Shown: positions 24,581-33,875, numbered from the stretch's first letter. The stretch is 64,000 nt of DNA from Actinocrispum wychmicini (GCF_004345645.1 NZ_SLWS01000012.1:310001-374000), one strand, 5' to 3'. The notes: generated by a model from the sequence alone, not told the origin. Made by a program: numbers and translations.

Positions 24581-26809
24581 ATGGACAAATGTCCCCGTAC
24601 CGGGTGTGGCGGGAAGATCGAGGACGGTTTCTGTGACGTCTGCGGTCTGGAGCCGCCCGCACCGCTGAGCAGTTCGACGGCCCCGCCGTCCATGTCGTCG
24701 CGCACGTCCAGCCGGCCGACGGCGGTCACGTCGTGGACCACGCCGACGACAAGCGCCGTGACGTCCCGGTCGCGCCGCGGTTCCACCCGGTCGACCAACC
24801 GCGGCCTGCTGGGGCGCGGCATCGTGGACATCGCGCCGGTGCCGAAACGCGACCCGCGCGAGGCCGTGCTCACCAACCCGGAAGTGCCGGAGAACAAGCG
24901 GTTCTGCAGCAAGTGCGGGACCAAGGTCGGCCGCGGCCGGGAGGGCCGGCCGGGCCGGGTCGAGGGGTTCTGCGCCAAGTGCGGGCACCATTTCGACTTC
25001 ACCCCGAAACTCCAGCCCGGCCAGCTGGTCGGCCAGTACGAGGTGCTCGGGTGCATCGCGCACGGCGGTCTCGGCTGGATCTACCTGGCGCTGGACCACG
25101 CGGTCGCCGACCGCTGGGTGGTGCTGAAGGGCCTGCTGGACACCGGGGACGCCGACGCGATGGCCGCGGCCGTGGCCGAACGCCGGTTCCTGGCGCAGGT
25201 CGAGCACCCGACCATCGTGAAGATCTTCAACTTCGTCGAGCACGCGCACGACGGCATCACGACCGGGTACATCGTGATGGAGTACGTCGGCGGCACGTCC
25301 ATCAAGGACATGATCAAGGAGGTCCGGCAGAAGTCCGGCGACCAGACCGCGTGCCTGCCGCTGACCCAGGCGATCGCGTACACCCTGGAAGTCCTGCCGG
25401 CCATGGGGTACCTGCACGGCATCGGCCTGGTGTACTGCGACTTCAAGCCGGACAACGTGATCCAGGTCGAGGAGCAGCTCAAGCTGATCGACCTCGGCGC
25501 GGTCCGCCATGTGTCCGATGAGGACAGTGCGATCTACGGGACCACCGGCTACCAGGCCCCGGAGATCGGCAAGGAACTGCCCAGCCCGGTGTCCGACGTG
25601 TACACCGTCGGCCGCGCGCTCGCGGTGATGTCGTTCCCGTTCGACTTCCACAACACGTACAAGACCTCGCTGCCCGGTCCGGCCGAACAGGCGCTGCTGG
25701 CCGAGTTCGAGTCGTACCACCGGCTGCTGACGCGGGCCACGCACAGCGACCCGGCCCAGCGGTTCGGCTCCGCCGAGGAGATGCGCGACCAGCTGGAAGG
25801 GGTGTTCCGCGAGGTCGCCGCGGCCGAGGACGGTCAGCCCCGGCCGGGTGTGTCGGTCGAGTTCACGCCGGAACGCCGCAGCTTCGGCATCCCGACCACC
25901 TCGGTGCCGAGCACGCCCACCCTCGCGGTGGTCGCCCAGTCGCTGCCGATCCCGCGGGTGGACGCCGCCGACCCGGGTGCCGCGTTCCTGGCCGGCGTGC
26001 ACGCGACCGACCCGAAGGAGCTGGTGGCCGAGCTCAAGGCGACCAAGCTGGCCAGCGTGGAGATCAAGCTCCGGCTGGCGCGGGCCTACATCGAACTGGG
26101 CGACCACGCGAACGCCGCGAAGACGTTGAACTCCACCAAGACCGAGCACGGCGACTGGCGTGTGGCGTGGCACCGCGGCCTGGCGTCGCTGGCGGAGAAC
26201 AAGCCCGGCAACGCGCGGATGGCGTTCGAGAGCGTGTACGACGCGCTGCCGGGCGAGGCCGCGCCGAAGCTGGGGATCGCGGTGTGCGCGGAGGCGTCCG
26301 GCGACTTGGCCGACGCCGACAAGTACTACCGGATGGTCTGGCGGACCGATCGGACGTACATCAGTGCGGCGTTCGGGCTCGCGCGGGCTCTGTTGGGCAA
26401 GGGCGGCCGGATGGAGGCCGTGGACGTGCTCAACTCCGTGCCGGACACGTCCAGCCATCACCTCGCCGCGCAACTGGCCGCGGTTCGGGCCAGGACCGGA
26501 ATCCCCAGGTCGGCGGGTCTTTCCGCGGAGGATCTGGTGCTCGCCGGCAGCCAGCTGGCCGGTCTGGAACTGGACGACGCGCGGCGCGCGGTCGCGTCCC
26601 GTGAGCTGCTGGAGTCGGCGTTCGCGTGGGTGCGTGGCGGGCCGAACGGGTCGCCTGGCACGGTGTTGGGTTGTCGGCTGGTGGAGGACGATCTGCGGCG
26701 TGGTCTGGAAGGGTGGTATCGGGCGCTCGCGCGACAGGCGGGAACCCGGCGGGAGCGGATCGCGTTGGTTGACCAAGCCAACCGGGTCCGCCCCAGGACA
26801 TGGATCTAG
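24581..26809 (+). CDS. pknG: Serine/threonine protein kinase PknG
   Basis: 742 residues: an N-terminal zinc ribbon (C4, C9, C18, C21), a Ser/Thr-rich linker (24-75), a rubredoxin-like motif (CxxC at 109/112 and 131/134), a kinase domain (about 150-410) and a TPR region (about 470-742). The kinase shows YCDFKPDN in the catalytic loop and DLG in place of DFG, as in mycobacterial PknG. PknG controls glutamate/2-oxoglutarate metabolism by phosphorylating FHA proteins such as GarA/OdhI. The extra first zinc ribbon is not part of the mycobacterial protein as I know it and recurs in the phosphatase and FHA genes downstream. Confidence 0.93.
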   Translation: MDKCPRTGCGGKIEDGFCDVCGLEPPAPLSSSTAPPSMSSRTSSRPTAVTSWTTPTTSAVTSRSRRGSTRSTNRGLLGRGIVDIAPVPKRDPREAVLTNPEVPENKRFCSKCGTKVGRGREGRPGRVEGFCAKCGHHFDFTPKLQPGQLVGQYEVLGCIAHGGLGWIYLALDHAVADRWVVLKGLLDTGDADAMAAAVAERRFLAQVEHPTIVKIFNFVEHAHDGITTGYIVMEYVGGTSIKDMIKEVRQKSGDQTACLPLTQAIAYTLEVLPAMGYLHGIGLVYCDFKPDNVIQVEEQLKLIDLGAVRHVSDEDSAIYGTTGYQAPEIGKELPSPVSDVYTVGRALAVMSFPFDFHNTYKTSLPGPAEQALLAEFESYHRLLTRATHSDPAQRFGSAEEMRDQLEGVFREVAAAEDGQPRPGVSVEFTPERRSFGIPTTSVPSTPTLAVVAQSLPIPRVDAADPGAAFLAGVHATDPKELVAELKATKLASVEIKLRLARAYIELGDHANAAKTLNSTKTEHGDWRVAWHRGLASLAENKPGNARMAFESVYDALPGEAAPKLGIAVCAEASGDLADADKYYRMVWRTDRTYISAAFGLARALLGKGGRMEAVDVLNSVPDTSSHHLAAQLAAVRARTGIPRSAGLSAEDLVLAGSQLAGLELDDARRAVASRELLESAFAWVRGGPNGSPGTVLGCRLVEDDLRRGLEGWYRALARQAGTRRERIALVDQANRVRPRTWI

Positions 26810-27813
26810 CGGAAACGAGCACAGTGTTGAAATGCCCTGACTGCGGTGAGCCAGCCGAGGCGACCGACCGCTACTGCGAGAACTGCGGCGGCAGCTTGCA
26901 GCTGCGCAGAACACCCACCGGCGGCCCGATCGGGCGCGTCGAGGCGGACGCCTGCGTCGCCTGCGGCAGCACGCAGCTGGGCGCGGACGGGTTCTGTGAG
27001 CAGTGCGGGCGCGCGCAGCCGACGGGACGCGACCGGATGGAGTACGACCTCGAACTGGTCGCCGGGGTGAGCGACCGGGGCAGACAGCGGGCGCGAAACG
27101 AGGACTCGATGGCGTTCGGCGTGGTCGGCCCGCCGGACGCGCCGACCGCGGTGGTGGCGATCGTGTGCGACGGGGTCGGTTCGACCGAACGCGCCGACTC
27201 GGCCTCGCAGGCCGCCGTGGACGCCTCCTTCGAGTCCATTGTGGACGAACTGCTGGCCGGGAAGAGCGCCCAGGAGGCGATCGAGAGCGGCGCCGCGGCG
27301 GCGTACACCGCCGTGGGCGAGCTGGCCCTGCCGAACTCGGTGGCGACCGCGCCGTCCTGCACGTTCGTCTGCGGAGTGGTGACCGCCGAGGAGGTCATCG
27401 TCGGCTGGATCGGCGACAGCAGGGCGTACTGGGTGTCGGACTCCGAGCCAGGTGCGGGGACCCCGACGGCCCGGCTCACCACCGACGACACCCTGGTGGC
27501 GCAGCTGATCGCGGCCGGCATGCCGGCCGAGGACGCGGCCAAACACCTCAACGCGCACGCGCTCGCGCGCTGGGTCGGCGCGGACGCCGAACCGGGTCCG
27601 CCGCACATCTTCCCGTTACGCCCCGAAGGTCCCGGGCGACTTGTCGTGTGCAGTGACGGGCTGTGGAACTACCTGTCCGAGGCGGACGAGTTAGCGGCCA
27701 AGACGTCCGACGCGCCGCCGTTGAAACTCGCCGCCGAACTGACGAGCGTCGCACTCGAACTCGGCGGCCACGACAACATCACCACCGTCGTCGTGCCGTT
27801 CCCGTTCGCGTAG
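26800..27813 (+). CDS. Zinc-ribbon PP2C protein phosphatase
   Basis: 337 residues. Two zinc ribbons open the protein (CPDCGEP...YCENCGG at about 12-31 and CVACGST...FCEQCGR at about 53-71), followed by a PP2C domain with RNEDSM, CDGVGST, WIGDSRAYW, VCSDGLWNY and GHDNIT. It would dephosphorylate Ser/Thr proteins, presumably PknG or its substrates. It overlaps pknG by 10 bp; a GTG at 26824 is an alternative start that still keeps both ribbons. Cytoplasmic, with no membrane helix. Confidence 0.88.
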   Translation: MDLAETSTVLKCPDCGEPAEATDRYCENCGGSLQLRRTPTGGPIGRVEADACVACGSTQLGADGFCEQCGRAQPTGRDRMEYDLELVAGVSDRGRQRARNEDSMAFGVVGPPDAPTAVVAIVCDGVGSTERADSASQAAVDASFESIVDELLAGKSAQEAIESGAAAAYTAVGELALPNSVATAPSCTFVCGVVTAEEVIVGWIGDSRAYWVSDSEPGAGTPTARLTTDDTLVAQLIAAGMPAEDAAKHLNAHALARWVGADAEPGPPHIFPLRPEGPGRLVVCSDGLWNYLSEADELAAKTSDAPPLKLAAELTSVALELGGHDNITTVVVPFPFA

Positions 27814-27834
27814 ATCTGTTTGTGGGGAGCAACA

Positions 27835-29148
27835 ATGTCCGGGTATCCAGACTTCCAGGTCGAGGTCTACCAGAACGAGTACCTGCCGCAGGGCGCGGCC
27901 GAGGTCAACGCGATCGTCACCGTGACGTCCACCGGCAGCGGCTCGTCGGGCGCCTCGGTCGCGACCACCGGCCAGCCCGCCGCCGAGGTGATCATCATCG
28001 ACACCTCGGGGTCGATGCACCATCCGCCGACGAAGCTGGCCGAGGCGAAACGGGCGACCGCCGCGGCCATCGACACGTTGCGCGACGGCACGCTGTTCGC
28101 CGTGGTCGCCGGGACGGACATCGCGGAACTGGTGTACCCGCCGAAGCTGGGCATGCGCGCGGCGAGCTCGATCACCCGCGAGGAGGCCAAGCGCGCGGTG
28201 AACGCGCTGCGCGCGGACGGCGGCACCGCGATGGGCGAGTGGCTGCTGTTGGCCAAGGAGCTGTTCGCGACCCAGGCGGGTCAACTGCGGCACGCGATCC
28301 TGTTGACCGACGGACAGAACGTGCACGAGCGGCCGAAGAAGCTGGAACGCATCCTCTCGAACGTCAACGGGCTGTTCGTGTGCGACTGCCGTGGCGTCGG
28401 AACCGACTGGGAGGTCAAGGAACTCCGGCGGATCTCGGACACGATGCTCGGCACCGTGGACATCGTGGCGGACCCGGGCGGCCTTGAGGCGGACTTCCGG
28501 GCGATGATGTCCACCGCGATGGACAAGGAGGTCGCGGACGTCGCGTTGCGACTGTGGACACCGCAGGGCGCGACCCTGAAGTTCGTCAAGCAGGTCGAGC
28601 CGAACCTGAGCGACCTGACCGACCGGCGGGTGGACTCGGCACCGCGCAGCGGCGACTACCCGACCGGGGCGTGGGGTTCGGAAAGCCGGGACTACCACGT
28701 GTGCATCCAGGTCGCGCCGGCCGCGGTCGGCGACAAGATGCTCGCCGCCCGGGTCAGCCTGGTCGCGTCCGGCAGCGGTGACGTCCTGGGCAAGGGCCAG
28801 GTGGTCGCGGTGTGGACGGACGACACGGCGCTGTCCACCAAGATCAACCCTGAGGTCGCGCACTACACCGGCCAGGCCGAGTTGGCGTCCGCGATCGAGG
28901 AGGGCCTGGAGGCCCAGCGCGCCGGCAACATCGAGACCGCGACCGCCAAGCTCGGCCGCGCGGTGGCGCTGGCGCACGAGTCCGGGCACGAGGACACCGC
29001 CAAACTGCTGGCCAAGGTGGTGGACGTGGTGGATCCGGTGCACGGCACGGTCCGGCTCAAGCGCAACGTCGACGTGGTCGACTCGATGACCCTGGAGAGC
29101 CGGTCCCAGGTGACCAAACGGGTCGGCAAGAAGTCCGGTGAGAGCTGA
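27835..29148 (+). CDS. von Willebrand factor A domain protein
   Basis: 437 residues from the ATG at 27835 (GGGGAGC upstream). A VWA domain (about 50-230) has a full metal-ion-dependent adhesion site: DTSGSM, the Thr in GGTAMGEW and the Asp in LLTDGQN. A beta-rich middle and a helical C terminus follow. Such proteins commonly act as cytoplasmic binding platforms next to PP2C and FHA proteins. It overlaps the FHA gene by one base (TGATG), so the products are coupled. Confidence 0.87.
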   Translation: MSGYPDFQVEVYQNEYLPQGAAEVNAIVTVTSTGSGSSGASVATTGQPAAEVIIIDTSGSMHHPPTKLAEAKRATAAAIDTLRDGTLFAVVAGTDIAELVYPPKLGMRAASSITREEAKRAVNALRADGGTAMGEWLLLAKELFATQAGQLRHAILLTDGQNVHERPKKLERILSNVNGLFVCDCRGVGTDWEVKELRRISDTMLGTVDIVADPGGLEADFRAMMSTAMDKEVADVALRLWTPQGATLKFVKQVEPNLSDLTDRRVDSAPRSGDYPTGAWGSESRDYHVCIQVAPAAVGDKMLAARVSLVASGSGDVLGKGQVVAVWTDDTALSTKINPEVAHYTGQAELASAIEEGLEAQRAGNIETATAKLGRAVALAHESGHEDTAKLLAKVVDVVDPVHGTVRLKRNVDVVDSMTLESRSQVTKRVGKKSGES

Positions 29149-29876
29149 TGCCCACCTGCGCCCAAGGCCACGACTCGGCGGACGACGAGTTCTGTGACGT
29201 CTGCGGCCTGGCCTTCGACAAACCCACCCCAGCGCCGGCCACGGTGGCCATCCCGGAACAGACCGGTGCCCGCACGTGCCCAGCGTGCGGCGCGCCCTTG
29301 GCCGACCGCTTCTGCGAGGACTGCGGCGCGGACTCCCTCGCCCCTCCCCCACCGAAGCCGGTTGCCGTCACCGAGCCCATCGTCGTCGCCGAGCCCGCCG
29401 CGGAGCCCGTCGCCGTGTCCGAGCCCAGCCCGGACGTCGCCGAGCAGCCCGCCACCCCCGCGGTCAGGACCCAGGCCTGGTCGGTGGTGGTGTCCGCGGA
29501 CCGGAAGTACTACGAGAGCGTGAAGTCGGACGGCGGTCCGGACGCGGACACCATCGTCTTCCCGCCCTACTGCCCGGACAGGCACTTCCCGCTGCGCGGC
29601 GACCAGGTCAGCATCGGCCGCCGCAGCGTCACCCGCGGCATCCTGCCGGACATCGACCTGACCGGCCCGCCGGAGGACCCGGGGGTGTCCCGCCTGCACG
29701 CCCTGCTGGTGTCCCACGCGGACGGCGGCTGGGCCATCGTGGACATCAACTCCGCGAACGGGACCACCCTCAACTACCGCAAGGACCCCCTGCGACCCAA
29801 CACCCCGCGCCCGTTGGCCGACGGCGACCGAGTCCACGTCGGCGCCTGGACCACGATCACCATCCAGGCGGACTAG
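29148..29876 (+). CDS. Zinc-ribbon FHA-domain protein
   Basis: 242 residues: a first ribbon (CAQGHDSADDEFCDVCGL), a second (CPACGAPLADRFCEDCG), a Pro/Glu-rich linker (about 65-105) and a C-terminal FHA domain with SIGRRS, VSRLHALL and NSANGT. FHA domains bind phosphothreonine, so this is the expected reader of PknG phosphorylation. It lacks the ETTS-type N-terminal phospho-site of GarA, so it is probably not a simple GarA orthologue. It is the last gene of the cassette, followed by a strong terminator. Confidence 0.88.
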   Translation: MPTCAQGHDSADDEFCDVCGLAFDKPTPAPATVAIPEQTGARTCPACGAPLADRFCEDCGADSLAPPPPKPVAVTEPIVVAEPAAEPVAVSEPSPDVAEQPATPAVRTQAWSVVVSADRKYYESVKSDGGPDADTIVFPPYCPDRHFPLRGDQVSIGRRSVTRGILPDIDLTGPPEDPGVSRLHALLVSHADGGWAIVDINSANGTTLNYRKDPLRPNTPRPLADGDRVHVGAWTTITIQAD

Positions 29877-29881
29877 GCAGT

Positions 29882-29924
29882 CCTGGCGGTGCCACCCCGA
29901 CACGGTGGAGGTGGCACCGCCAGG
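29882..29924. terminator. Bidirectional terminator between the FHA and LLM genes
   Basis: A perfect 15-bp stem (29882-29896 with 29910-29924, loop 13 nt) fills the gap between two convergent genes. Confidence 0.8.
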
Positions 29925-29931
29925 TGCCCGT

Positions 29932-30825
29932 TCAGATGTTCGGAATCACTTCCGCGGCAAGGCGTTCCATCTGTTCGTGCTCGTTCCGGAGTGGGCTCAG
30001 CAGGACCAGTTCCGCGCCCGCGGCCACGACCGCGCGCACCCCCCGAACGCAGTCCTCGGGCGTGCCGGTGACCGCGATCGGCAGCAGCTTGCCCTGCGAG
30101 CCGAGCAGCCCGTACTGGTCGTCCAAACTGTCGGACATGGTCTGGCGGGCCCGGTCCGGGTCGTCGTCCACCGTGACGTAGACCCGCTTGGCGATCGGGA
30201 ACTCGCGGCCGCGCAGTTCCTCCCGCAGGACCTTCACCTGGGCGGCGAAGTCCTCGGTGGTGGACAACCCGGCGCCGAAGAAGCCATCCGCGTACTGGAC
30301 GGCGCGACGCACCGCGTTGGGGTGGCCGCCGCCGAACCAGATCGGCGGGTACGGCTTCTGCACCGGCTTGGGTTCCATCTGGGTGCCGTGCACCTGCCAG
30401 AACCGGCCGTCGAAGTCGATCTTCGGCGCGGTCCAGCATTCCTTCATCAGCCGGACGCCCTCGGTGAACCGGCTGACCAGCCCGTCCGGCGAAACACCGA
30501 ACGCGGACAGCATCCGGGTGCGGCCGCCGACGCCGAAACCGACCTCCACCCGGCCTTGGCTGAGCTGGTCCACGGTGCTGATGCTCTTCGCCAGGTGCGC
30601 GGGACTGTGCAGGCTGCTGACGAACACCGAGCATCCGAGCCGCAGCCGTGTGGTGTACGCGGCCGCGTACGTCATGACCTCCAAGGGGCTCAGGTGTGGT
30701 TTCGAACCGAGGACCTGTTCTTGGGTCCACGCGCTGTCGAACCCCAGTTCCTCGGCGCGGGTCACGTAGTTTCGGAAAGCTTCCGGAGCGAGTCCGGCCT
30801 GTGGTAGCGAGATCCCAAAACGCAT
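29932..30825 (-). CDS. LLM-class (F420-dependent type) oxidoreductase
   Basis: A 297-residue bacterial luciferase-like TIM barrel. The N terminus MRFGISLPQAG and motifs such as GVGGRTRM and GTPEDCVRGV are typical of F420-dependent members in actinobacteria. It would use F420H2 or FMNH2 to reduce or oxygenate an unknown small molecule. It lies 18 bp after the TrmH-family gene on the same strand and probably shares its transcript. No specific substrate can be proposed. Confidence 0.82.
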   Translation of the reverse strand: MRFGISLPQAGLAPEAFRNYVTRAEELGFDSAWTQEQVLGSKPHLSPLEVMTYAAAYTTRLRLGCSVFVSSLHSPAHLAKSISTVDQLSQGRVEVGFGVGGRTRMLSAFGVSPDGLVSRFTEGVRLMKECWTAPKIDFDGRFWQVHGTQMEPKPVQKPYPPIWFGGGHPNAVRRAVQYADGFFGAGLSTTEDFAAQVKVLREELRGREFPIAKRVYVTVDDDPDRARQTMSDSLDDQYGLLGSQGKLLPIAVTGTPEDCVRGVRAVVAAGAELVLLSPLRNEHEQMERLAAEVIPNI

Positions 30826-30843
30826 GTCCCGACCGTATCCCGG

Positions 30844-31362
30844 TCACACCAGTCCGGCGAGCTTGTACGCGACGAGCGACCCGGCCACCGCCACGTTCAG
30901 GCTCATCCCGGTGCCCACCATCGGGATCTCCACGGCGACGTCCAGCAGCGAGGTGGCCTCGGCCGGGATGCCCTCCCGTTCGTGGCCGAGCACCACGACC
31001 GTCCGGCAACGCGCCACGGGCAGGTCCGCCAGGCGAACGGACTCGTCGGTCAGTTCCACGCCCACGATTCGGCTTCGCGCCGAACGCTGTTGGGCCAGCC
31101 AGCGCACCGGATCACCGACCCAGTGCACACACGACCGTTGGCGTAACGTGTTTCCCGTCCGCAACGCCTGCGGCACCCATGGCAGTCGCGGCACGGCCAG
31201 GCACGCGCCGACAGCGTCGCAGGTGCGCAACAGCGTTCCCAGGTTGACGCCGTACATCGGCCACAGTGGCGCGACCACAAGGTGATCCCAGCACGAGTGC
31301 GCGCGACGACGGCGCTGACGACGGATCTCGGTGCTTGTCCGCACCCACATCGGGCCGCTCAT
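30844..31362 (-). CDS. TrmH-family (SPOUT) RNA 2'-O-methyltransferase
   Basis: 172 residues with the three SPOUT motifs: an early Asn (VNLGTLLRTCDA), motif 2 (VVLGHEREGIP) and motif 3 (IPMVGTGMSLNVAVAGSLV). It methylates a ribose in tRNA or rRNA using AdoMet; the target cannot be told from sequence. No extra N-terminal RNA-binding domain is present, so it is of the short type. The start at 31362 has no strong ribosome-binding site, and 31350 is an alternative. Confidence 0.85.
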   Translation of the reverse strand: MSGPMWVRTSTEIRRQRRRRAHSCWDHLVVAPLWPMYGVNLGTLLRTCDAVGACLAVPRLPWVPQALRTGNTLRQRSCVHWVGDPVRWLAQQRSARSRIVGVELTDESVRLADLPVARCRTVVVLGHEREGIPAEATSLLDVAVEIPMVGTGMSLNVAVAGSLVAYKLAGLV

Positions 31363-31462
31363 CCGCGCTTCGCGGGCGGCACCTCGCAAACCTTGTTCAT
31401 GGTAGGACGTCTTTTCGGCACGTCGGACCTTCGGCGAGTCATGACGAGGGCCAGTATGCCTG

Positions 31463-31468
31463 TAATCT
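31463..31468 (+). promoter_or_regulatory. Leaderless -10 (TAATCT) before the DUF4139 gene
   Basis: TAATCT ends 6 nt before the GTG at 31475, and there is no Shine-Dalgarno sequence, so the mRNA probably starts at the GTG. Confidence 0.5.
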
Positions 31469-31474
31469 CGCGGC

Positions 31475-33031
31475 GTGACCAGCACTGAAGCGCAGATCGT
31501 CGCGGTGACCGTGTATCCCGGGCAGGCGCGGGTGACCCGCCGCACGTCGGTGGCACTTGAGAAGGGCCAGCGGCAGGTGACCGTGGGTGGCCTGCCCGTT
31601 GGGCTGCAACGGGATTCGGTGCGGGTCAACGGCCGTGGCCCGGCGACCGTGCTGGGGGTGGACGTCACCATGGAGCGGCACGCGCAGACGCCGGACCAGC
31701 GGGTCGGTGAGCTGGAGGACCGGTTGCGGGAGTTGGAGAACGCGCTGCTCGAACTGGCCGACACGGTCGCCGTGGCGGACGACCGGGTGAAGCTGCTGTC
31801 CGCGGTGAGCCGGCGCGCGGGCGGCACGTTCGCCAAGGGCCTCGCGGAGCGCACGGTGGAGCCGGACCGGATCGCCGAGGTGTCCGCCGCGCTGGGCGTG
31901 CAACTGGCGGAAGCGCTTGGCCGCAAACGGGAACTGGCCGACCAACGGATCCGGGCGACCGAGGAACGCGACCTGGTCCAGCGCACCCTCGGCACCTACC
32001 GCACCCAGCAGGCCCCCGACCGGCAGGCGGTCGTCGTGGACATGGACGTGCGCGAGGCCGCCACTGTCGAGATCGAACTGTCCTATGTGGTCGACCAGGC
32101 GCTGTGGAGCTCGACGTACGACATCCGGCTGACCGGCGAGTCGCTGTCGTTGACGTGGCACGCCGAGATCACCCAGAGCACCGGCGAGGACTGGCCCGAG
32201 TGCGAGTTGGCGCTGTCCACCGCCCGCCCCGCCGGCACCGCGACGATTCCGGAACTGAGCCCGTGGTTCCTGGACCGGCACCAGCCGCAGGCCGTGCGGG
32301 CACGGTTCGCGATGGACGCCGCCGAGGCCGGCGGCGGATACGGCGCCGCCGCGCCCGCCCCGATGGCCGCCGCCGCCATGGTGTCGTTCGCCGTCCCGGA
32401 GGTGGAACACGGCGCCGCGGCCACCACGTACCGACCTGCCCGCCAGGTCGCCGTGCCGTCCGACGGGACCGCCCATCGGACCACGGTCGCCGTGATCGAC
32501 CTCGGTGCCGCCCTGGACCACATCGCGGCGCCGGTCCTCGGCCCGGAGGCGTATCTGCGGGCCACCGCCGTGAACACGTCCGAACACACCTTGCGGCCGG
32601 GCCGGGCGTCGGTGTTCCACGAGTCGGAATTCGTCGGCACGACGCACCTGGAGGTGTGGTCGCCGGGCGAGGAGGTCGAACTGAACCTCGGCGTCGACGA
32701 CCGGATCCGGGTCGAACGCGAACTCGTCCGCCGCACCGCCGCCAAGGCCGTGCTCGGCAGCACCCGCCGGCGGGAGGCGGCGTACCGGATCAAGGTCGGC
32801 AACTACGGCCGGCGCGCCACCACGGTCACCGTTCTCGACCAGGTCCCGGTGTCGCGGGACGACGGGATCACGGTCAAGGACGTCACCTGCAAGCCGGATC
32901 CGGCCGAACGCACCGACCTGGGCGAGCTCACCTGGAAGCTGCCCATGGACGCGGGCCGGACCGCGGAGATCAACGTAGGCTTTCGGGTGGACGTCGCACG
33001 TGGTGTGGACATGACCGGCTGGCGGGAGTAG
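31475..33031 (+). CDS. DUF4139/DUF4140 (mucoidy inhibitor A-like) protein
   Basis: 518 residues. The N-terminal DUF4140 region (VTVYPGQARVTRR) is followed by a long coiled-coil segment (about 75-190) and the beta-rich DUF4139 domain (LSYVVDQALWSSTYDIRL and AEITQSTGEDW). An Ala/Gly-rich insert lies near 285-305. The family is named after a suppressor of mucoidy, but its biochemical role is not known. No signal peptide. Only 6 bp separate it from the nat gene, so they form an operon. Confidence 0.82.
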   Translation: MTSTEAQIVAVTVYPGQARVTRRTSVALEKGQRQVTVGGLPVGLQRDSVRVNGRGPATVLGVDVTMERHAQTPDQRVGELEDRLRELENALLELADTVAVADDRVKLLSAVSRRAGGTFAKGLAERTVEPDRIAEVSAALGVQLAEALGRKRELADQRIRATEERDLVQRTLGTYRTQQAPDRQAVVVDMDVREAATVEIELSYVVDQALWSSTYDIRLTGESLSLTWHAEITQSTGEDWPECELALSTARPAGTATIPELSPWFLDRHQPQAVRARFAMDAAEAGGGYGAAAPAPMAAAAMVSFAVPEVEHGAAATTYRPARQVAVPSDGTAHRTTVAVIDLGAALDHIAAPVLGPEAYLRATAVNTSEHTLRPGRASVFHESEFVGTTHLEVWSPGEEVELNLGVDDRIRVERELVRRTAAKAVLGSTRRREAAYRIKVGNYGRRATTVTVLDQVPVSRDDGITVKDVTCKPDPAERTDLGELTWKLPMDAGRTAEINVGFRVDVARGVDMTGWRE

Positions 33032-33037
33032 ACGCAA

Positions 33038-33823
33038 GTGACCGACTGGGGAATCGAACAGCTCGACCTGGACGCCTATCTGGCCAGGATCGGTGTTGAA
33101 GAACCGACGCTGAAGGACATGCACGCGGGACACCTGCGGTCGATCCCGTTCGAGAACATCACCGTGACGCTGGGCGAGACCCCGGCACTGGACCTGCCGA
33201 GCCTGCAGGCGAAGATGGTCGACCGCCGGCGTGGCGGCTACTGCTACGAGCACAACTCGCTGTACGCGGCCGCGTTGGAGCGGGTGGGGGTCCCGGTGAC
33301 CCGGCTGCTGGCGCGCAGCCTGGTCAACTCGACGGCCATGCGGCCGCGCACGCACATGGTCCTGCTGGCCACAGTGGACGGTGAGCGGTACCTGACCGAC
33401 GTGGGCTGGGGCGGCAGCAACATCCTCGAACCCGTTCCGCTGCGGGAGACCGAGACCCGGCACGGAGTGTGGACGCACCGCCTGACCCGCGACGAAGACG
33501 TCTGGATCCTGCAGGACAAGACCGCCGACGGGTGGCAGAGCCTGTACCAGTTCGCGATCGAACGGACGTACCCGGCGGACCTGGAGATGGCCAACCATTA
33601 CACGTCGACCTGGCCGAGGTCGGCGTTCCGGAACGGCGTGGTGGCCCAACGGTCCGAAGCTGAGCAGCGCCGGATGCTGCGCGGCGACGAACTGACCGTG
33701 GTCGGCCCGGAAGGTGTCCGCGAACAGCGAACCCTGACCAGGGGTGAAGTCCTGGACACGCTGACGAAGGACTTCGGCATCGAGCTGAACCACGACGAGA
33801 CGACCCGCCTGCCCCTCCCCTGA
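33038..33823 (+). CDS. nat: Arylamine N-acetyltransferase
   Basis: 261 residues with a complete catalytic triad at the usual places: C69 (RRGGYCYEHN), H106 (PRTHMV) and D121 (LTDVGWGG). The N-terminal SIPFENI motif is also present. It transfers acetyl or related acyl groups from CoA to arylamines and hydrazines; in mycobacteria it is tied to lipid metabolism. The start is a GTG. It is the second gene of the operon with the DUF4139 protein and is followed by a terminator. Confidence 0.93.
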   Translation: MTDWGIEQLDLDAYLARIGVEEPTLKDMHAGHLRSIPFENITVTLGETPALDLPSLQAKMVDRRRGGYCYEHNSLYAAALERVGVPVTRLLARSLVNSTAMRPRTHMVLLATVDGERYLTDVGWGGSNILEPVPLRETETRHGVWTHRLTRDEDVWILQDKTADGWQSLYQFAIERTYPADLEMANHYTSTWPRSAFRNGVVAQRSEAEQRRMLRGDELTVVGPEGVREQRTLTRGEVLDTLTKDFGIELNHDETTRLPLP

Positions 33824-33831
33824 CTCCGCCC

Positions 33832-33863
33832 TGCCCCACCTCTGTGCGGACCGAGGTGGGGCA
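33832..33863. terminator. Bidirectional terminator between nat and the CBS gene
   Basis: An 11-bp perfect stem (33832-33842 with 33853-33863, loop 10 nt) lies between convergent genes. Confidence 0.75.
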
Positions 33864-33875
33864 GGCGGACGGGGG

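Noticed and set aside
23888..26914. A 1008-codon minus-strand open frame opposite pknG
   Set aside because: It mirrors the third-position GC bias of pknG and its neighbours, is Arg/Gly/Pro-rich without domains, and pknG is unmistakable.
27835..29148. VWA protein as a Ro60 (TROVE) partner of Y-like RNAs
   Set aside because: It has a VWA domain but no HEAT-repeat TROVE ring, and it belongs to the PknG cassette.
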